A stretch of 64,000 nt of DNA from Mermis nigrescens (GCA_036768485.1 JAVLUZ010000145.1:21578706-21642705); one strand, 5' to 3'; shown: positions 31,192 through 42,391, counted from the first letter of the stretch. A program made the numbers and translations. The notes: a model not told the origin generated them from the letters alone.

Positions 31192-31688
31192 CTTTTAGCG
31201 CTTTCTTATGACACTTAAATTCGATTATATTTAACAGAATATATTAAAAGGTGACTGTTTGGTGTGAGGTTCCTGAAAAAGTTGGCGCGTTTTAATTGAA
31301 AAATTCGCTGAAAAAGACTCAAAATGGGTCTCTTCTAGGATTAAAAAAAAATTGAAAATTTTGAGGGGTTTGAAAAATTTTTTTTTGCAGGGGGGGGGGG
31401 GCTAAGTTCAGCTAAATCTGTGTCATTGAATAGGTAGTTTCAATTAACTGGCAGCTTTGCTTTAATTAAAAATTGGATTTTTTGACCTAAAAAGACATTA
31501 AATACTTATTTATTGGATTATTGAGTAAAAATTTGCGAATCCTTTCAGTCATACATTTAACCGCTCTAATATTTTTAATTGGTTTTCCAGGTATAAACAA
31601 AAAGTGCGCAATATATTTTATTATCTAGGTATCTGAAAATTGGAACCTCTCAGATGTATCTTGTTATAGCTGTAGGAGGGTAGATCAC
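31192..31688. other. No gene seen
   Basis: AT-rich with one GGGGGGGGGGG tract at 31390-31400 that may be a MITE remnant. Confidence 0.45.
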
Positions 31689-31846
31689 TAGGCACGTAGC
31701 TGGCCGTCCTATTTGAGGGACCAACGTTGAAGTTCTGGGGACTGAGCCTTTAAAAACAAAAAACAGCACAAAATACGTTACAAAGTCAAGGCAATTTTCC
31801 GATTTTTCTGAATTTGTTGGGGTCCGAACCCCCTTCCTTCCCCCTG
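31689..31846 (+). mobile_element. MITE family D, copy (158 bp, perfect TSD)
   Basis: Starts TAGGCACGTAGCTGGCCGTC, ends CCTTCCCCCTG. Perfect 8-bp duplication TAGATCAC at 31681-31688 and 31847-31854. The interior carries AACAGCACAAAAT and G/C tracts near both ends. Confidence 0.88.
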
Positions 31847-31920
31847 TAGATCACACATGCAAATAAGGAGGGTATTAGGGTATCCCTCTAAGAGGACCTC
31901 CGAAAAGCACATTCTTCCGC

Positions 31921-33282
31921 CAGGAATGGGCTAAGGGGAAAGGGGTTCTGGACCCCTACCCCTAAATTCAGAAGAAAAACCGGGAAAATAGGACTTTTCC
32001 ACATTATTTTGTGCTATTTTTTGGCTCAGACCCCAAAAATTGGTGTTGTTAATAGTGATTGACCGGAGATCCGGCCTCTGGCAAATCCAGCCCATTATTT
32101 CCACTCCAGTGCTCCAGTCCGAGAGACATTCTGAAAATCGGCCGGAGGCCGGAGAATTTTTCATTTTTTGCATAGTGACCGGACATACTAAATTAGTCAA
32201 AGTGCAATATATTATCAGAAAAAGGAAATAACACTAAATAAAGTGTCCCCTATCCACCACAACAATCGTAAAATATTTATTTTCAGGAAAAGAAATACAA
32301 AAATGAAAATGAAAAAAATTGTGAAAATCACTGCAGGAAATTCTTGTTACACTGGAACTCATAGTGTAGCATAATATGCAGTCTGGCCTGCACTGCACAT
32401 GCTATACTGATTTTTCAGATAATGGTGCTGTCCATTCTGTACGTCATATTCGCGGTTCACTGAACATAGTATAGTATGTAACGTACCTATGTATATACAG
32501 TCACACAAAATCATTCTCTAACATCAGAAATATTGCCTATGGACGCTTTTATTTAGGACAGGCTATGGTGACAACAGCTTTTTTCAATAAAAGCATTGAA
32601 TAAAATTTTTATTGAATGTAGTCTATTTTACCAGTTGCAGATCTAGAATTTCCCTAAGGAGACCTTTTTAGCAGTTTTTGTCTTCCCAAAAATCTTTGTA
32701 CATGTACAAAGACGGTCCCAAAAAGTCTCCGTACATCGGGGAAAAATTTTTGCCTACTATGAAAAAAATTGTGTCTAGAAGTATGATTTACAAGAAAACT
32801 ATGCAAAACTAGCTGTTTCTGCTGTTAAAATTGTTTTTGGAACCTCCATGAACAGATAATGGCGTCCAGGTCGCCACGAAAGTAAATAATCTCATTAATA
32901 GGGTAGGTATCATCCGACGCATAGTGCACGGCCAAAAATCATTGCAACTTGCATATCCATTCATTGTCTCACCAAATATTTTTGGCCAATGTGGGGGGGG
33001 GCGCGCCCTGCCCCGTCCCCCTTAAATCCGCCCCTGTATTTTAGCCAAATAACTAGCTGATTAGCAGTTAAGATGCATGTGCACGATGGTCTAGGTCTTG
33101 GTCACACAGATGTCCACCACATGCGTAAAATTATATTTCTCCGGCTCTGGCCTCCGCATCCGGCTCCAGCTGGAGCAGCATGGTCGAATCCGGCTCCGGC
33201 CCGGATCTCCGCTCCAGCCATTTTGGCCACTCCGGTTGATCACTAGTTGGTCCCCCAAAACAGGAGGCCAGCTACGTGCCTG
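31921..33282 (-). mobile_element. MITE family D copy split by a nested hAT-type element
   Basis: The left part (31921-32052) contains GGACTTTTCCACATTATTTTG and ACCCCAAAAATTGGTGTTG. The right part (33246-33282) ends AGGCCAGCTACGTGCCTG, the inverse of the family-D start. The two join to a normal family-D element once 32053-33245 is removed. Confidence 0.78.
32053..33245. mobile_element. hAT-type non-autonomous element (1193 bp) inside a family-D MITE
   Basis: Ends TAGTGATTGACCGGAG and (inverse) TAGTGATCAACCGGAG. Each is followed by CTCCGGCC-rich subterminal repeats: GGAGATCCGGCCTCTGG on the left, CTCCGGCTCCGGCC-type on the right. Flanks GTTGTTAA and GTTGGTCC are an eroded 8-bp duplication; the undamaged family D has GTTGGTCC here. 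No ORF. Confidence 0.75.
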
Positions 33283-33944
33283 CCCTCCCCCTCCAGTTCA
33301 TTTGGGACCAAAACTATTGCTCAAACTATGACAAGACGCCTAATTGCATACTTTAAGTTGCATGCAGTTATTTTTCTAGCATTAAACTTGTAAATTTTGG
33401 CATTCAGGTATATACTCTTCCATTATTTCGTATATATTTGATGTTGTAGGTCATTCCATTATCCTTATTGTTATTTGTTTTTAATTGGAATATACCACAA
33501 ATGTTCAGGAAGAACAAAACAGCAAATTATTAACAAATTAAGTACCTAAATGTTAGATTGAATAAAAAAAATTTTCATTCATTTCCATCCCCCTATCAAG
33601 AATCGGTTTACCCCCTTCCCATAGCTTTTACCCATGTGCATGTTTGGAGTAGTCATATTGTGGCTACCCAAAGTATTTTAATGGTAACGCGCTAACTTCG
33701 CTACCTATGATGAGAATCGGGTAAAATTTCTTTTTTCTTTGGCTACTATGACATCTAAATAAGTGTATAGTTTAAAATAGCGCAAGGGATGTGGTATTAA
33801 TCTTTTTGGTCATAGATTTCAGGGAACCTATAGTAGGAATTTTGATGAATATTTTACTTCTAGCCTTCTGGAAATGTTCTCTTAGTTCTTCTTATTTCCA
33901 CTTTTCTGAATATTAACAATTTTTGAAATTAACCATCCATTGGC
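33283..33944. other. No feature seen
   Basis: AT-rich sequence between nested elements. No gene or repeat recognised. Confidence 0.5.
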
Positions 33945-35064
33945 GGATTCAGTATTTTCTGGCAGGGGTGTTGAATAGAGCTGCACACTGCAAATTTTAC
34001 TATCCGGGTAAATTCGGGTATACCCGAGGTATGACCTTAGATGAAAGAGAATGCAATGAACATCGTTTATTTACAATTGACAGTGAGTTCTAGGGCAAAA
34101 GGGATATTCAAGCAGTAAAATTATTTGAAAAATTAATGCAAGATTAAATAGAATCAAGGCTTTAATCTAAGGAATTCGCATGCATTTTAATGAAATCTAG
34201 AGTCATTTTCTATAATTCAATGCAAAAAATTGTGAAGCAGCTTTTGTATCTTCATAGTGTCATTAAAACATTTGAAGCAGGAAAACACATTATTATTATT
34301 AGTAGTAGTAGTTATGCCTGGCTCCCTGGCGAGTAGTGCTATAACATAGGCAATGGTTAAGGATAGGCAATGCATAAGAAGATACAACGTTATAACATAG
34401 GCTAATGCTATAGCATATACAATGGTTAAGGATAGGCGAGGGGGTGGAGCCTTGCGCCCTGGGTGGGGGCCAGGGCGCAATGGTTAAGGATAGGCAATGG
34501 TTAAGGATATACAATGGTTAAGCATAGACTAACACTGTAACACACGAGGACATAGTTGAGGAGTGGAAGGGGTAAATTGAGCCTAAGCAGCTAAGCTAAG
34601 CCTGTGGGTAAACCAAGACTGAGCTAAACGAAGTGTAAATTAATTGTAAGTGTAAAGCGACCCTAAGTAAATTGTCTGACATACACACCCATACTAACGC
34701 TCCTGTGCCCTGGTGGGAGGGGAGGGGGAGCCCCCCAACACGTCAAGCATATTCCCCCTAAAATGTAGCAGTGGTCCGCTCTTGCTACCACTGCCACTCA
34801 GTCTAAAAATTTCTTTAAATGTGCCAAAGTATGGCAAAAATAAGCCCAAGGACTGGATGTGAGTGTAAACTAAGCTTAGGTAAGCCAAGGTGTAAAACAA
34901 GCCTAAGCATTATAGAAATTTATCAAGCAATGTATGGCTTCCTGGCCCTTTATGTTCACCTGGCAGATTATGCAATTAAATATAAAATAAGTTTGTAAAC
35001 TAAGCCTAGCTGAGCTAGGGATTAAAGTGGGTCTAAGCACAAAAGGAGTGTGTATATATAGGAT

Positions 35065-35185
35065 TGACTTCCCGGTCCTTCGTCACTTCCCGGTCCTTTG
35101 AATTCCCGGTCCTTTGTCACTTCCCTGTCCTTCGTCACTTCCCGGTCCTCCAACTTCCTGGTACTTCGTCATTTCCCGGTCCTTG
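35065..35185. repeat. 18-bp tandem repeat in left Polinton TIR
   Basis: About six units of TTCCCGGTCCTTTGTCAC with small changes. The mirror array is at 46085-46205. They sit where the polymerase gene would have continued. Confidence 0.88.
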
Positions 35186-35284
35186 CTTAAACGCGTTTTA
35201 TTAGTGATGTGTTATGCGTGTTGTGTATATCCACCACCAAAATTAGATGTGATGCAACAATGCATTCGAACATTTACACCCAGT

Positions 35285-36074
35285 TAGGCGTTGGGGTGAT
35301 TAGGTCGTAGCGACCATTGGCTGCTTACAGATTGACGACTTTCTGAGCAGCAGGCCCTTCATAGAACAACATTGTGCCCGAGTAAACCTTTATTTGGTAA
35401 TTTGGCGTTAGGACATTTTGAATTTGTTCTACAGCGTCTAAGCCATATCTCTTATTCGCCTCTACACTAAGATTAGCTCTCCTCATCAACTCTACTGCTA
35501 GCTGCTTTTGCAGAGTGTGGCGACGCTTATCGCCTTTCCAAATAGTTTCCCACTGTGGGGCCGAGTCTAGCCTTGCTATTCCTAATACAATAGCTCGGGG
35601 TAGTGATTAATTATCTCTAGATGCAGTTTTAATAAATTTTCCCTTATTTTTGCAGAATTCCTTTACAGTTGTAAAATCAATAGAGGGGCCCATGCCCCAT
35701 TGTGGTTTGTGGCCTTAAATAATGAGCTTAAAAGCCATATCCTGACTGAAGTTGAATTCCTTCTTTGATTGAGACACTTTCTCCATTATACTGAAAACTT
35801 TGTCGGAATTCACATTTTTACGTCTAGTGAATGGTACAATTACAGGCTCGAACAAGCTTGGATGTGTGATTTTGAAGCCAACCATGTTTTCAGAAGGACA
35901 GTCGAGTAACATTTTCTGAATAGCACTCTCAAAAGTAGGTTCCAATTCTTTGAATAGGTTTGGGCATTTGTGTATGTTTGCAAATTTAAGTAAATATGTT
36001 TTTGCTGTTGTTCTGAATCTACGAACAGGAACAGAACCAAGTTCATCCACTGTGCAATATTGATTAAGATTCAT
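35285..36074 (-). pseudogene. Polinton DNA polymerase B, N-terminal fragment (left TIR)
   Basis: ATG at 36072-36074 reads outward towards the element tip. It is open for 119 codons (MNLNQYCTVDELGSVPVRRF ...), then shifted at about 35715. The remaining frame continues with the LSLPRAIV-like and YGLD...EQIQNVL-like segments to a stop near 35285. These features match the N-terminal extension of protein-primed family-B polymerases of Polintons. The exonuclease and polymerase motifs are absent. The homologous copy at 45194-45994 is damaged at a different place. Confidence 0.75.
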
Positions 36075-36107
36075 TGTGGTGCTTGTCTCCTTTGTTATTC
36101 AACTTCT

Positions 36108-36115
36108 TATTTATA
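36108..36115 (-). promoter_or_regulatory. TATAAATA box before the left polymerase fragment
   Basis: TATAAATA on the minus strand, 33 nt before the ATG at 36074. The same box is found ahead of the right copy and of other genes in this element. Confidence 0.6.
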
Positions 36116-36139
36116 GACAGTCATTTATTGTACTGTGTA

Positions 36140-36200
36140 TACCCAAACAACCCCCAAACACGTTTGGGCATGCCCAAACACGTTTGGGCGTGTTTAAAGT
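36140..36200. promoter_or_regulatory. AAACACGTTTGGGC palindromic repeats between divergent Polinton genes
   Basis: CCCAAACACGTTTGGGCATG followed by a near-copy lies between the outward polymerase fragment and the inward genes, next to TATAAATA boxes on both sides (36108-36115 and 36202-36209). The right TIR has a single such unit (45088-45112). The position suggests a bidirectional promoter or a replication/packaging site. This is inferred. Confidence 0.5.
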
Positions 36201-36335
36201 TTATAAATATGAAAAAATTTATAGGAAAAGAAAACACTAAAAAAACAGCATCCTTCTATTGAGGTAGAGAAGAAACCGTATGGGAGGTCTATTAAACCAC
36301 CCATACAGTTGTGCGGTAGGAATCTGGAGCGACAT

Positions 36336-36542
36336 ATGTACGCGCTCATGGTTCAACTCTGTTATTTTTGTCAAAAAGCGTCGTCGGAACGCGACTTTTT
36401 CGAAACTAATGGGGGTAGGTGGTACATGAGCGTTCAAATGTGCCCCCGATGCTGCGAGTATAACCGCGCCACGCAAGAAGCGGGCAATCGAGTGATTGCG
36501 AGGTACATGGAGCAGGACGCAGAAGCCCACAAGCCTGCCTGA
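36336..36542 (+). CDS. Small zinc-ribbon-like Polinton ORF, 68 aa
   Basis: From ATG 36336 the protein has two cysteine pairs, CYFC near residue 9 and CPRC near residue 41, spaced like a zinc ribbon, then a charged tail. It is intact. TATAAATA (36202-36209) lies 127 nt upstream. I do not recognise its family; small zinc-binding proteins of unknown role are common in Polinton-like elements. Start chosen as the first ATG in frame before the Cys pairs. Confidence 0.6.
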   Translation: MYALMVQLCYFCQKASSERDFFETNGGRWYMSVQMCPRCCEYNRATQEAGNRVIARYMEQDAEAHKPA

Positions 36543-36547
36543 AAGTC

Positions 36548-36555
36548 TATAAATA
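36548..36555 (+). promoter_or_regulatory. TATAAATA box
   Basis: Lies 50 nt before the ATG at 36606, six bases after the stop of the zinc-ribbon ORF. Confidence 0.55.
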
Positions 36556-36605
36556 TGAATCTATAAGTATGGGTGGCGTATACGCTATTTTATAGCTTCC
36601 TGAAA

Positions 36606-36929
36606 ATGTCTTCCCCCGGCGAACTAGCGTACCATCACTTTGTCAATAGACTCATCGAAAAAGCAATGCTCAGATTCATCAACGTCCGTCATGTGGAACG
36701 AATTGGCAACTGTTTTTGGAGCCAGCTTAGCAATACGTTCAAGGAAGAACGAAAGAGCGAAGAAAAGAAAGCATTTTGGACTTTCGCCTTGCACTTGAAA
36801 CAGTGTATAATTAATCGTGAAAATGACATTTTGTACGATTTGTGGCGTCATTTTGATACGAACGCCAAGAATATGTGGGAAAATTTGTACGAACATACTT
36901 TGTTGCATAAAGTTAATATGGTGTTGTAA
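36606..36929 (+). CDS. Polinton small ORF, 107 aa, unidentified
   Basis: Open from ATG 36606 (MSSPGELAYHHFVNRLIEKA ...) to TAA 36927-36929. It is preceded by a TATAAATA box. The protein is mostly helical-looking, with many charged and aromatic residues and no membrane segment or motif known to me. It lies between the zinc-ribbon ORF and the integrase and is one of the few intact ORFs of the element. Confidence 0.55.
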   Translation: MSSPGELAYHHFVNRLIEKAMLRFINVRHVERIGNCFWSQLSNTFKEERKSEEKKAFWTFALHLKQCIINRENDILYDLWRHFDTNAKNMWENLYEHTLLHKVNMVL

Positions 36930-36976
36930 ATGAATAAATAAAAGAAAATCCACGTTGAAACGACGTATTTTTTTAA

Positions 36977-38037
36977 ATGAATAAAACATTGAATAAATTA
37001 TACTATGATCCAAAAACTGGGGTACTCGGGCGCCCACCATTTGTTTGCTAAAGCCCGCAAGCTCCACCCGCGCATTGAATTGTCCCAGGTAAAATCATAG
37101 CTAGCTAAACAGCCCACCTACTCTTTGCATAAACCGGCTTTTAAAAAGTATAGCCGAAATAAAGTGATTGTGAGCGCAATTGACGAACAGTGGCAGGCCG
37201 ATCTCGTAGACCTGCAATCTCTAGCCAAACATAACGATAATTTTAAGTACTTGCTCAACTGCATAGATTTGTTTTCAAAATACGCATGGGTGGTTCCCCT
37301 GAAAACCAAAAACGCAAAAGATGTTTGAGACGCATTCAGGCATATTTTGGGTATGGGCCAGAAACCATATAAGCTGCAAACGGATGCGGGCAAGGAGTTT
37401 GTGAACAAAGAGTTGCAGTCGTTTCTAAAATCGGAAGATGTGCATTTTTTCACCACTAAAAGCGAAATGAAGGCCAGCGTGGTAGAGCGTTTTAATCGGA
37501 CCCTCAAAGTAAAAATGTGGAGACACTTTACACGTAACAACACCTATAGGTACATTGACGTTATTGGTAAGCTAACTGAAAATTATAATAATTCGGTGCA
37601 TAGAACTATAGGCGTAGCCCCTGTAAACGTTAGCGAATAAAACGAGCGAGAAATTTTGAATAGGGCGTTTAGGGTAGAACTGCGTGAGCCTGTAACAGTT
37701 TAAATTTAATGTAGGCGACAAAGTTCGTATAAGTAAAATTAAGCGAGTGTTTGAAAAAGGGGTGTGGCCCAATTGGACCGAAGAGTATTTTATAGTTGGT
37801 GAAAGGTTTGCGCGCACCACGCCCGTCTATTTGTTAAAAGACCAGAAGGACGATAAACCGTAGGGTATTTTTTACGAAGAAGAATTGCAAAAAATTGATG
37901 CATCAGCAAAAGATTTGTTTATTGTAGAGGAAATTCTGAAAACTCGAAAACGAGCTGGAAAAACGGACTATTTAGTGCGTTGGCGTGGTTACCCACCCAA
38001 ATTCGATTCGTGGGTCACTAGCCTAGTGAAGTTATAA
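36977..38037 (+). pseudogene. Polinton integrase with chromodomain, inactivated
   Basis: Retroviral-type (RVE, D,D-E) integrase. Seen: start KLYYDPKTG; a KQPTYSLHKPAFKKY linker; catalytic Asp in WQADLVDLQ (~37200); second Asp in QTDAGKEF (~37385); catalytic Glu in SVVERFNRTL (~37490); and a C-terminal chromodomain (LVRWRGYPPKFDSW, ~37975-38020) as in other Polinton integrases. Lesions: frameshift near 37020, TAG 37098-37100, TGA 37326-37328, TAA 37638-37640, frameshift near 37700, TAG 37861-37863. All three catalytic residues survive in the remnants. The gene is dead. Confidence 0.9.
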
Positions 38038-38271
38038 ATAATAATTCTAGTCCTACTTTGATATGAAAAATGGAGATTGGTCAGTGTTTTTTCAACCATA
38101 TTCTACATCGTTTATCACAATATACCTATTTGTCTAATGATGCAACTGAGGGTTAGTGATAGTGATAGTGATAAAGGGGTGGGCGCAAGCCCTTCACACA
38201 GGCTAAGAAGCCCATTGTGTACCCCACAGAAACTTTTGAGAGCTAGTCGCACAAACGTTTTGAGGCTTTAA

Positions 38272-39065
38272 TAAACCCCAAAAGTTGAGCAACAGGCTCC
38301 TGTAAAACGGCCGAGGGTTCAATATGTGGAGCATGGAAGAACCTAGCTCTCAACTTCAAACCCAGGGCAGTGACAAAGGAAGTGGATAGAATCCTCTTCT
38401 GTGAGCAGACATTTTGCGCATTTGAGGTTGTTGGAGACCCCAATAGTACATAGGTGTCTGTTGAGGGGACAGTGTCCAGTTAAGAGACCAGTTACTGTCT
38501 TAAGCAGCTTACAATCTATGCTGATCAAGGAGCTGGCTATTTTCTTGCATGGCCTCTCCATGAAGGATCTGGCTTGACGGCAAGTCTTTTGCTCACTCCA
38601 ATATTGAGACATGTTGTTCCCTGACCCAGCTGTTGATGTCAGCCTTAGCAACAGCTCTGGAGACAGCAACTACCAGTTCTCGGCCAATGTGTCTACGTGC
38701 TGATCCCATTTTTGCAGGATCATCCGCAAATTCATTGCCCTCAATGCCGCAGTGACCTGGGACCCATAATAATTTGACATTGTTGTCCTGCGAGAGTTCC
38801 TTCAAAGCAAGAACACACTCGAGAACTAACTTTGAAGACAGTTTTGGAGATAGAAGTGACTTCAGAGCAGATTGACTGTCAGAGCAAATAAAGATGTTCT
38901 CATTTCTGAGGGCCATGAATTTTCTGCTACGGCAGCATTGTAAAATAGCTAGTATTTCTGCCTGAAAGACAGTACACATACTGCCTAAGGTAAAATACCG
39001 CATCTCTTTTAACTTCTGGAAATAGATGCCCACGCCTGAGGTATTGACAAAGCGTGATCCATCAG
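38272..39065 (-). pseudogene. LINE RNase H domain and C-terminal Cys/His region
   Basis: RNase H signatures: TDGSRFVNTSG at ~39055 (first Asp), FQAEILAILQCC (Glu), FICSDSQSALKSL (second Asp), and WVPGHCGIEGNEFAD (His and last Asp). The C-terminal part has KCAKCLLTEEDSIHFLCHCP near 38400, the usual Cys/His motif. A stop (TAA) just before TDGSRF separates it from the RT, and another frameshift lies between 38593 and 38669. Confidence 0.88.
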
Positions 39066-40088
39066 TTTAGCAGACAATTCCAGGAGGCGATAGAATATTC
39101 ATTCTAGATTTTTCCCAGTCATCCCTAGTGGGAAACTGAATGGTATAAAGTCTACCAAAAATAAATTTTGGTACAATAAAGTCACTTGGCATTTTGAGTA
39201 CTGGCCTATTGGCCTTAGCCCAAACAGCATTGTGACCTACAACCTTGCCTTTTGCATTCCAACTGCCAGCTATGTTTAGTCGATATGCAGCTGCCCTTGC
39301 ACAACCCTCCACAAAGATATGCAGGGGAGGCAGGTCCAGCAAGACTTCCATGGCTGCAGTCGGTGTGGTGCACATGGCACTACAAATGCTGAGGCAAGCC
39401 ATTCTATGTAAATGACTAAGCTGACATTTCACATTAGACAAGTGTGCACGAGGCCACCAGATTAATGAAGCATAGGTGATCGATGGGTCTAATCACAGAC
39501 ACAAAAAGCCATCGCATGACCTGTGGTGATGGACCCCAGGATTTTCCTACAGCTCTACAACATTGCCAGAATGCATTAACAGCCTTCTGGCATTTGACCT
39601 CTACATGATTGCGCCAGTTTAATTTTTGGTCCAAAATAAGTCCCAAAAATTTGACCTGGTCTGCACGTTGTAGTGGCATACCATAGAAAATTGGTGGTTT
39701 AAACCCATCAAGTTTCCGTTTATGAGTGAATAGCACCATTTCGGTTTTCTGTGGGTTCACAGATAGACCATTATGGTGACACCAGACCATTATGGTGACA
39801 CCACCATTCCACCTTGGCTAAACCACTTTCCATAAGTGAGGAAATGGTGTCAAGGGACCTTCCAGTAACAAGGATTGTCAAATCATCAGCATATCCTTGA
39901 CTGTAGAGGCCAGACTTTTGCAAATTCTGCAAAAGTTCGTCCACCACAAGGCACCACAGCAAAGGATATAGTACACCTCCTTGTGGACAGCCTTTTGTGG
40001 TAGTAAAGATCATGCTGTCTCCACAAGAGTCAGTCATGATATGGCGAAATCTTAGCATAGCATCAATCCATTTAACAATGGTCTGATG

Positions 40089-40975
40089 TAGAGCTGTGCC
40101 GGGGCCGCCTTTTTTGCCGGGGCCGGGGCCGGGGCCGGGGCCTAGGCCCCGGTGCCGGGGCCGGGGCCAGGGCCGGGCCTGGCCGGGGCCAATAATAGCG
40201 TGCTTTACCATACTCATAGTACGACCCTGCCCTACCCCTTATATGTAATGTACCTATGCATATATTCTTGCTTGTAGATATGCACGTCAAGCGTTAATAT
40301 TTGATCGGATTACAATATATAACAGAACATGGGCATTGGGGGATCCAGACCCCCAGAATTCTCATTTCCCCCCCCAAAAAAAAATCCGCTAGACCCCCCA
40401 AGAATTGATTTTCAGAATTTTTTGTTTTTCTGCGGTTTTTTGATGCTAATGGATAGCTCATTGAGAGACGCGAGAAAACGGTGTTTTTTTCGCTCTACCA
40501 TATATTATCAGGCACTTTTTGACTTTGAAAAATGTTGGACCCCCTAGAATTTTTGAGCTGCCCATGTATGGATTTAACTCCTCTGACTTGGATGCGTTTT
40601 TCAATGTGCTTTACTTTGCACTTTTTTAGGCTTATTATTCTATTGTGTTCTGATAGACGTAGCTGTCTGCTACCAAGCAAGCTGGAAATGCTCGTCTATA
40701 TGAATTGCAATTTAAAATATGTCAATTTTGATTATTAACTAGAAATTTGCACCAATCTGACATAGTGAAATAAAGATTTGAATTAGCAAGATCTGTGGTT
40801 TGCTTGAAATTGAGTTTGAAGGTAAATCTGCCCAAAACATTATCAATTTTCTACATTATAATCAACTCTAACATTGGCCCCGGCCCCGGTGCCGGGGCCA
40901 GCCTGGCCCCGGCCCGGGGCCGGGGCCTAGGCCCCGGCGCCGGGGCTGCCGGGGCCTGGCCCCGGCACAGCTCTA
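40089..40975. mobile_element. hAT MITE with GGGGCC-repeat ends (887 bp, perfect TSD)
   Basis: Ends TAGAGCTGTGCCGGGGCC and its exact inverse. Perfect 8-bp duplication GTCTGATG at 40081-40088 and 40976-40983. About 100 bp at each end (40095-40195 and 40870-40970) are nearly pure GGGGCC/CCGGGG repeats. The first bases TAGAGCTG match the 14.8-kb hAT at 33976, so the same transposase could move both. A family-A MITE lies inside. No ORF. Confidence 0.95.
40324..40570 (-). mobile_element. MITE family A, copy 5 (innermost insertion)
   Basis: Reverse copy from AGAACATGGGC to GCTGCCCATGTATG. Flanks TATATAAC and GATTTAAC match at six of eight. It lies inside the 887-bp hAT MITE. Confidence 0.8.
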
Positions 40976-41783
40976 GTCTGATGTACGCCATGATTGGATG
41001 CTGCTTTGCAGATAGAATTGAAGGTTGTATTGTCAAATGCCCCTTCAATGTCCAGAAAAACGCCCAGTGTGAATTGTTTGTTGTCTAATGCCTGTTCAAT
41101 CCTAGAAACTAGTTCATGAAGGGCCATATCAACAGACTTTCCACACTGATCCGCATGTTGTGTAACATGTAAAGGATGTTCCAGCAAGGGACCATCTCTT
41201 ATAAAGTGATGGATTAATCTTTCCATACACTTCAGTAAGAAGGAGGAAAGACTAATTGGTCTGAAGGATTTTGCCAGGTCATAGGAACTATGCCCTGGCT
41301 TAGGAATAAAGATGACCTTTACTTGTTGCCAGGCTATTGGAACATAGCCAAGTGCTAGGCATCTGCAATAAATATTCACTAGGGGTCTCACCAGCATGTC
41401 CAGTCCTTCCTACAAAAGAGCTGGAAAAATGCCATCAACCCCTGGAGTCTTGTAGGGTTCGAATGACTTTACAGCCCAGCAAACCTTATCAGGTGTTATC
41501 ACCCTGCAGGCGAGAACTTGGTCACCAAAGCCAGAAAAACTGGTTGGGCCCAATGTGTCCGGATATGCCTCATTTCCAACTGCAAAGCTGCCAGGAAAAT
41601 GAGTGTCAATAAGGTGAAGCTGGGTTTCCCTTTGGTTGAGTGTATACTGACCCGAAGGTAGTTTTAATGAGCCAACTTCACCTACTTGTGGTTTACATAA
41701 AATGTGGCAAAGCCTAGCAGCATCCGACATTTTATCAATGTTGGAGCAGTAGTCCTGCCAGCACAAATGCTTTCTAAGGCGTA

Positions 41784-42391
41784 TCAGATGCTTATACTCC
41801 TGTCGAACCTTGCGATAATCAGCCCAATTGGAAACTGATTGAGATAATTTTGCTTGATTTCAAGCTCTCCTACTTTTCTTTCGGAGGTCTTGGAGCTCCC
41901 TATTCCACCAGGGAATAGGTTTGCTCTTTCCCTCTGTAAACTGCAGGAGTTCTCATAAGAGGATGTAAGAGCTTGCTGTACAAAGTCAACAGCACCCTCT
42001 ATGTCCTCTTTTGTTGGGCAACTAGGAGCCCAAGATTTCAGGCGACTACTAAGGTGCTGCTTAAAAAGAGCCCAATTAGTGGACCTTGGATTCCTGTACA
42101 ACCTAGAAGAAAAGGAATCAGTATGTAAAGAGAAGTGTATCTGTCTATGGTCAGATAGAGACTCCTCTTGTGAGACATGCCAATTTCTTATATCATTAGT
42201 GAGGTCGAGAGAACATAAGGTTAGATCAATAACCTCCTGTCTCTTTGCCACAACAAATGTAGGTTCACTTCCCCTATTTAATAAAATTAAATTGGTGGAG
42301 GCTAAATATTCAGCAAGTGCAGTCCCACGTTTATTGGTATCGCTGCTGCCCCACAAGGTGTGGTGAGCATTGGCATCACACCCAATAATTA
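41784..42391 (-). pseudogene. LINE endonuclease, C-terminal part and linker
   Basis: Contains the endonuclease ending motif SLSDHRQIHFSL near 42140 and an EVIDLTLCS block. It is the continuation of 42651-43195 on the other side of MITE copy 6, followed by a Lys/Arg-rich linker to the RT. Confidence 0.8.

Larger units (their letters stand above)
34307..36238. repeat. Left terminal inverted repeat of the Polinton (1.93 kb)
   Basis: Matches 45050-46975 in inverse orientation. From the tip inward: AACATAGGCAATGGTTAAGG-type short repeats (34330-34560), a GGGGGCCAGGGCGC hairpin (~34450-34480), CTAAGC-rich sequence, the CCGGTCCTTCGTCACTTC repeats (35065-35185), and a truncated polymerase N-terminus (35285-36074). 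Confidence 0.9.
39066..41766 (-). pseudogene. LINE reverse transcriptase, split by a MITE
   Basis: 41766-40976 carries the start (KSFEPYKTPGVDGI), then FIPKPG and RPISLSSFLLKCMERL, and the first catalytic Asp region (LGVFLDIEGAFDN). After the 887-bp MITE, 40088-39434 continues with KGCPQGGVLYPLLW and the YADD catalytic box (SQGYADDLTILVTG), then the thumb (VKFLGLILDQKLNW). 39433-39067 is the connection to RNase H. Single stops near 41409 and 39450 interrupt it. Confidence 0.9.

Noticed and set aside
40072..41048. Pro/Gly-rich frames (PGPGPGP) on both strands
   Set aside because: They translate the GGGGCC repeats at the ends of the hAT MITE inserted in the LINE.
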